A DNA stretch of 64,000 nucleotides, taken from NCBI RefSeq assembly GCF_008180155.1, contig NZ_VSZS01000068.1:124001-188000 (forward strand), in the 5' to 3' direction. Of the stretch, positions 60,723 to 64,000 are shown piece after piece. The notes beneath the pieces are model-generated. The model searched no databases and was not told the origin of the DNA. It was given only the letters and a program-made list of their open reading frames with translations. Source of the stretch: Neoaquamicrobium microcysteis (GTDB taxonomy: Bacteria; Pseudomonadota; Alphaproteobacteria; Rhizobiales; Rhizobiaceae). Within the stretch, counting starts at the first letter, position 1. Every line of letters begins with the position of its first letter. A program made the translations under genes and the position numbers.

Positions 60723-61139
60723 ATGATTGAGCGACCCGACAAGAAGAAGCGCCTTTCCGTCTATCTCGATCCGGATCTCATGCGCCGGCTGGCCGACTTC
60801 GCCGATCGGCGCCAGCAATCCCGCTCGCTGATAGCCGAGGCGGCAATTGCCTCCTTCCTGTCACCTGACGCAGATGAGCGGCAGGAGGCCGCTATCGTCA
60901 AGCGTCTCGACCGGATCGACCGAAACGTCCAGCGACTTGAACGTGATCTAAACATCGTGAATGAGGCTTTTGCCATCTTCATCCGCGCTTGGTTGACCTC
61001 GATTGCACCGTTGCCTGACGCTGCACAGGTCGCCGCACGCGCGAAGGGCGGCGAGCGCTACGACAAATTCCTCGAGGCGCTCGGACGGCGCCTAGCTAGG
61101 GGGCCAAGTCTGAGGCAGGAGGTGCCAAATGATGGCTGA
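60723..61139 (+). CDS. Ribbon-helix-helix (CopG-like) protein of the transfer region
   Basis: A 138-aa protein with an N-terminal ribbon-helix-helix domain (KRLSVYLDPDLMRRLADFADRRQQSRSLIAEAAIASFL, residues 9-46) and a helical C-terminus (VKRLDRIDRNVQRLERDLNIVNEAFAIFIRAWLT). In related elements this gene stands between traG and trbB and is thought to regulate trb. It begins 3 nt after the traG stop. The trb genes do not follow here. Confidence 0.9.
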   Translation: MIERPDKKKRLSVYLDPDLMRRLADFADRRQQSRSLIAEAAIASFLSPDADERQEAAIVKRLDRIDRNVQRLERDLNIVNEAFAIFIRAWLTSIAPLPDAAQVAARAKGGERYDKFLEALGRRLARGPSLRQEVPNDG

Positions 61140-61248
61140 CCGATACGGAATTCCTCTCTGCTTTTGAGGGTCGTTCATACGATTCGTCTTTCACGTCCGC
61201 CGTCTGTGGGTGCCTTACGAAGTTGCGTTCGGACCGGTCCTTACATCG

Positions 61249-61755
61249 CTAGATCAACGACGAAGTGGATCGATGAGAACAGAGGATCAGGATGATGGCT
61301 CCACCTACAATTGCCACGTCTGCGATGTTGAACGTCGGCCAGTGCCATGAGCCGGCATGGAGATCAATGAAATCTGTTACTTTGCCCCGCTGTGCGCGGT
61401 CGAACACATTTCCAAGCGCGCCACCGGTCATCAGGCCCAGAGCCGCGGTCGTAACGACGCGATGGGAGAAGATCATCCAGACCAGCAACACCATTACCAG
61501 CAACACCATTACCAGCGCCACCGTCATCCAGATCACTAGGGTCAATCGGTCTCTCAAAAAATCCGAGAACAACCCGAAGCTGATGCCCTGATTGTAACTG
61601 AGCGTGATGTTCAGAAATGACGTGACGTAGATTACACGAGGCGGCTGCATTACTATTTCCACGATCACGGCCTTCGTAAGTTGATCGATCGCGAATGCCG
61701 AAAGGATGCAGATAAAGCCAACCAGAATGCGCGTTGTGTTGGTGCCTCGCATCAT
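61249..61755 (-). CDS. lspA: Lipoprotein signal peptidase (signal peptidase II)
   Basis: A 168-aa inner-membrane aspartic protease that cleaves diacylated prolipoproteins. Four membrane segments and the conserved AFAIDQLTKAVI near 21-32, ITLSYNQGISFGLF near 50-63, the first catalytic aspartate in GKVTDFID (D128) and the second in FNIADVAI (D146). GGAG lies 7 nt before ATG 61755; GTG 61782 is less likely. Lower GC than the transfer genes. A 5-residue VMVLL duplication lies in helix 2-3. It is probably an extra, element-borne copy. Confidence 0.93.
   Translation of the reverse strand: MMRGTNTTRILVGFICILSAFAIDQLTKAVIVEIVMQPPRVIYVTSFLNITLSYNQGISFGLFSDFLRDRLTLVIWMTVALVMVLLVMVLLVWMIFSHRVVTTAALGLMTGGALGNVFDRAQRGKVTDFIDLHAGSWHWPTFNIADVAIVGGAIILILCSHRSTSSLI
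61481..61515. repeat. 15-bp tandem duplication inside lspA
   Basis: The unit ACCAGCAACACCATT occurs at 61481-61495 and again at 61496-61510, followed by a partial third copy (ACCAG). It keeps the frame and duplicates five hydrophobic residues in a membrane helix of LspA. Confidence 0.9.
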
Positions 61756-61961
61756 CGCAGTCTCCCGTGGTTTGTAGACCACATATCGCTCGCACCTCTA
61801 GTTAGCTGAGCTTCAAGGGGGCGGCTGAAGGTGTCTGTGGAAAAACAGTTCTCGGGAGGAGGCGCGCACTCACGAGAATGTTACGGTGCTGCAATGGACC
61901 TTACGGCCTATTGCCGTTAGGCCTTTGGTAACAAAGTTTAACCGATTAAGTGGGGGCTCCG

Positions 61962-62567
61962 ATGGGGGCATTGTGTTGGTCGCTGGCGACCTTCGCTATC
62001 GTGCTGTCAACGCTTGCCTCGACTTCTACGGTCCAAGCGCACCCATCGCCGATGATCACCGGCGGTTTCACGTCACAACCGATCGGGCACTATGAGTTCT
62101 GCAAGCGCAAGCCGGCGGAGTGCTCCATCAGAACACGCGACTTCGGCACGTTGCCGATGTCGGAGGAACTGCTTGCTCGGCTGGAGCGTCTTACAGTCAA
62201 GGTCAATCAGGCGATTAAGCCGAAAAGCGACCTTGAGATATATGGGGTCGACGAGTATTGGACCTATCCTGTAGATGCTGGAGATTGCGAGGATTACGCG
62301 CTGGCGAAACGTCGCATCCTGCTCAAGGAAGGCGTCTCGACCTCGAATCTCCTTTTGACTGTACTTCGGCGGCCGAACGGCGAAGGCCATGCTGTACTGA
62401 CCGTGCGAACGGACATCGGCGACGTGGTCCTGGACAATCTCACCGATGCGGTTCTGAACTGGGATGAAACCGAGTATCTCTATCTCAAACGGCAGGCGAC
62501 AACGCACACAGGCCGGTGGGTCACGATCCGTGAAGGCGATGCTCCCCTTGTAGGATCCCTGCACTAG
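61962..62567 (+). CDS. Transglutaminase-like cysteine peptidase (BTLCP, LapG-like)
   Basis: A 201-aa exported protein: signal peptide (residues 5-26, ending TVQA) and a transglutaminase-like core with the catalytic triad Cys in DAGDCEDYAL (C109), His in GEGHAVLTV (H143) and Asp in VVLDNLTD (D158). The family includes LapG, a periplasmic protease that releases adhesins. No LapD-like partner is visible. ATG 61962 has GGGG at 7 nt; GTG 61950 is possible. Its stop overlaps the convergent lnt stop (CTAG). Lower GC than the neighbours to the left. Confidence 0.9.
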   Translation: MGALCWSLATFAIVLSTLASTSTVQAHPSPMITGGFTSQPIGHYEFCKRKPAECSIRTRDFGTLPMSEELLARLERLTVKVNQAIKPKSDLEIYGVDEYWTYPVDAGDCEDYALAKRRILLKEGVSTSNLLLTVLRRPNGEGHAVLTVRTDIGDVVLDNLTDAVLNWDETEYLYLKRQATTHTGRWVTIREGDAPLVGSLH

Positions 62568-64000
62568 GGATTTGTTTCGCTCTTAATCACTGCGTCACGC
62601 CTCCTTCTCCGGCAAAACGCCCCAATGCCGATCACGAGACCGACGACAATCAAAGTCGGCATGTCACCAAGTTTGCTGTAGAGCGTACGCTGCGGGGTGG
62701 GTCCAGGCAGGGCGGCGTCGAAAGCCCCCTCGACCGCCAACGGCAGCATCTGCTGAATCCGGCCATAGCCATCGACGACCGCGCTGATCCCGCTGTTCGC
62801 GGCGCGGATCATGGGCAGGCCCGATTCAATCGAGCGGACTCTTGCCGAAAGAAAATGCTGGTAGGGTCCCGCCGATACGCCGAACCAGGCGTCGTTCGTG
62901 ACGTTGAGTAGCCATCGCTCCTCATCGACCTTCGGCGACGGGAAAATCGCCTCATAGCAGATCAGCACTCGAAAGGGCGGTACTGCCGGAAGGGTCATTG
63001 GTGAGCTGACCGAACCCGGCACGTAGTCGATATCGCCTGCCGTGAGCTTGCTGATGCCGGGCAAGCTTTTGAAAGGCGTGAACTCGCCGAACGGCACCAG
63101 CCTGATCTTGTCGTAGTCGGCAACGACCTTGCCTGTATGATCGACGGCGAGCAGGCTGTTCAGCAGCCCCCCAACCTCAGCGGTGTCCCCGGGGACAGCT
63201 CGTACCGCGCCGAACAGCAGCAATCCTCCTTCGGGAATGCTCCCAAGTAGGGCTTCAGGCAACCTGACGACCTCGGAAAAGAGATACGGATAAGCCGTTT
63301 CCGGCCATACTACGACGCGTGGCCGCCCGGCAGCGCCCGATGTGCTGAGGTCATGCAGCTTCTGAAGGTTCCGCGTTGCCGCGTCTGGATCCCATTTTTG
63401 ATCCTGCGGGATGTTCGGCTGGACGACACGGATTCGGGGACCGGCGCCATCGGCGGTTTCGGCGTTTGCGAGCCGGACCGCTCCGAAAGCCCAGAAGAAC
63501 CCTGCCCCGAGCATGGGCACTACGAGCATCGTCACCGCCAGAGCCCATGGTCCGAGACGGTATCGTTCCGCGAGCGCCAAAGGAACCATGCATAGGGTCG
63601 CGGTGACGAAACCAACTCCGTGAACGCCGATCGCCGACATAGGCTGGAGCGTCGCGTCGCTGAAACCCCAGACATATCCTGTCAGGTTCCAGGGAAAGCC
63701 GGTGAAGAGGACGCCGCGCGCCATTTCGGCAAGGGTCCAGAATCCGGGAAGTATGAGAAAGACGGTCGGTCCGCGTCCGCCAAGATAGCGCGTTGCCGCG
63801 GCTGCGAATGCCGGGAACAGGGCAAGGAAGCCGGAAAGGCCCAGCACTGCCGGCCAGGCGAGTGCGCCGAACCGATCCGCGTCGACGAAAAAGCTCTCGG
63901 ATATCCACCGCAGGCCGACTGCGAACTGGCCGATGCCGAAGCCCCAGCCGATCAGGAAGGCGGCACACGAGCCACGGGCGTGACGGATGAACAGGGCGAA
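62564..64000 (-). CDS. lnt: Apolipoprotein N-acyltransferase, 3' part
   Basis: C-terminal ~478 residues of the membrane enzyme that adds the third acyl chain to lipoproteins; the N-terminus lies beyond the window. The membrane helices are followed by the periplasmic nitrilase domain with the catalytic triad Glu in VVWPETAYPYL, Lys in DYDKIRLVPFGEF and Cys in VLICYEAIFP. A final helix (LIVVGLVIGIGAFC) and basic tail close the protein. With lspA it forms a lipoprotein-processing pair at the end of the transfer region. Since Lnt is normally a single chromosomal gene next to ybeX, this may be a second copy. Confidence 0.95.
   Translation of the reverse strand, partial: FALFIRHARGSCAAFLIGWGFGIGQFAVGLRWISESFFVDADRFGALAWPAVLGLSGFLALFPAFAAAATRYLGGRGPTVFLILPGFWTLAEMARGVLFTGFPWNLTGYVWGFSDATLQPMSAIGVHGVGFVTATLCMVPLALAERYRLGPWALAVTMLVVPMLGAGFFWAFGAVRLANAETADGAGPRIRVVQPNIPQDQKWDPDAATRNLQKLHDLSTSGAAGRPRVVVWPETAYPYLFSEVVRLPEALLGSIPEGGLLLFGAVRAVPGDTAEVGGLLNSLLAVDHTGKVVADYDKIRLVPFGEFTPFKSLPGISKLTAGDIDYVPGSVSSPMTLPAVPPFRVLICYEAIFPSPKVDEERWLLNVTNDAWFGVSAGPYQHFLSARVRSIESGLPMIRAANSGISAVVDGYGRIQQMLPLAVEGAFDAALPGPTPQRTLYSKLGDMPTLIVVGLVIGIGAFCRRRRRDAVIKSETNP

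Larger units (their letters stand above)
34024..64000. mobile_element. Integrative-conjugative-element-like region downstream of tRNA-Arg; right end beyond the window
   Basis: From the tRNA 3' end onward the content changes to a conjugative backbone: ardC, parB-like, helicase/methyltransferase, Toprim, DUF2493, ssb, XRE, DUF2285, alpA-like, repA, methyltransferase, DUF2840, traF, DUF736, lytic transglycosylase, relaxase, traG/virD4 and a ribbon-helix-helix gene. Chromosomal housekeeping stops at the tRNA. No integrase, trb genes or second copy of the tRNA 3' end were found, so the other end lies outside. The lspA-lnt cassette at the right edge is counted as cargo by inference; it could instead be chromosome after a deletion end. 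Confidence 0.8.

Noticed and set aside
1-64000. CRISPR arrays, rRNA genes and insertion sequences
   Set aside because: No regularly spaced repeats, no rRNA sequence and no transposase-like frame were found on reading the window.

Overview
The window is high-GC DNA from an alphaproteobacterium, most likely a Rhizobiales (Phyllobacteriaceae-like) chromosome. The indications are an FdsBACD-type formate dehydrogenase, a local rpmH-rnpA-yidC block with engB nearby, and many ABC-transporter catabolic operons. This placement is inference from gene content and protein style; no database search was possible.

Left half, 1-33.8 kb, is chromosome. The 3' part of an NAD-dependent formate dehydrogenase operon (fdsB partial, fdsA, fdhD/fdsC, fdsD) is followed by a divergent AraC regulator/SDR pair and a small haem-oxidase-like membrane protein. 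From 15.1 down to 7.0 kb runs one minus-strand operon: an aldehyde dehydrogenase, a branched-chain-amino-acid-type ABC transporter (binding protein, two permeases, two ATPases) and a second aldehyde dehydrogenase, with an AraC regulator facing it. Next come a choline-kinase-like phosphotransferase overlapping a dimethylglycine-dehydrogenase-like FAD/GcvT fusion, an EutH-like transporter, and a BMP-family (nucleoside-type) ABC transporter whose last gene is a cytosine-deaminase-like amidohydrolase. Housekeeping genes follow: engB, an acetyltransferase, a fasciclin protein, yidC, rnpA, rpmH and a sensor kinase, ending in tRNA-Arg(ACG).

Right half, from 34.0 kb to the window end, is an integrative-conjugative-element-like backbone next to the tRNA gene. 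It carries ArdC antirestriction, a ParB-like protein, a run of small unknown genes, a 1,451-aa methyltransferase/Strawberry-notch helicase, a Toprim primase-like protein, a DUF2493 protein, SSB, an XRE regulator with a tandem operator, DUF2285 regulators (one frameshifted), an AlpA-like regulator and RepA followed by iteron-like repeats. It continues with a DNA methyltransferase, DUF2840, the TraF peptidase, DUF736, a lytic transglycosylase, a relaxase, the TraG/VirD4 coupling protein and a ribbon-helix-helix protein. The trb (type IV secretion) genes and the integrase are not in the window. Where trb genes would be expected there is a lower-GC cassette of lspA, a transglutaminase-like cysteine peptidase and lnt (cut by the window end).

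Most notable: (i) many genes of the element have a GC-rich hairpin 15-27 nt before the start codon, some in clearly homologous leaders; (ii) a lone, opposite-strand gene of unknown family at 47.1-48.5 kb ends in an R-x4-H motif of HEPN-nuclease type and is a candidate defence gene; (iii) a lipoprotein-maturation cassette (lspA plus lnt) rides on the mobile element; (iv) iteron-like repeats lie behind repA; and (v) a LivF ATPase carries a ~220-residue C-terminal extension.
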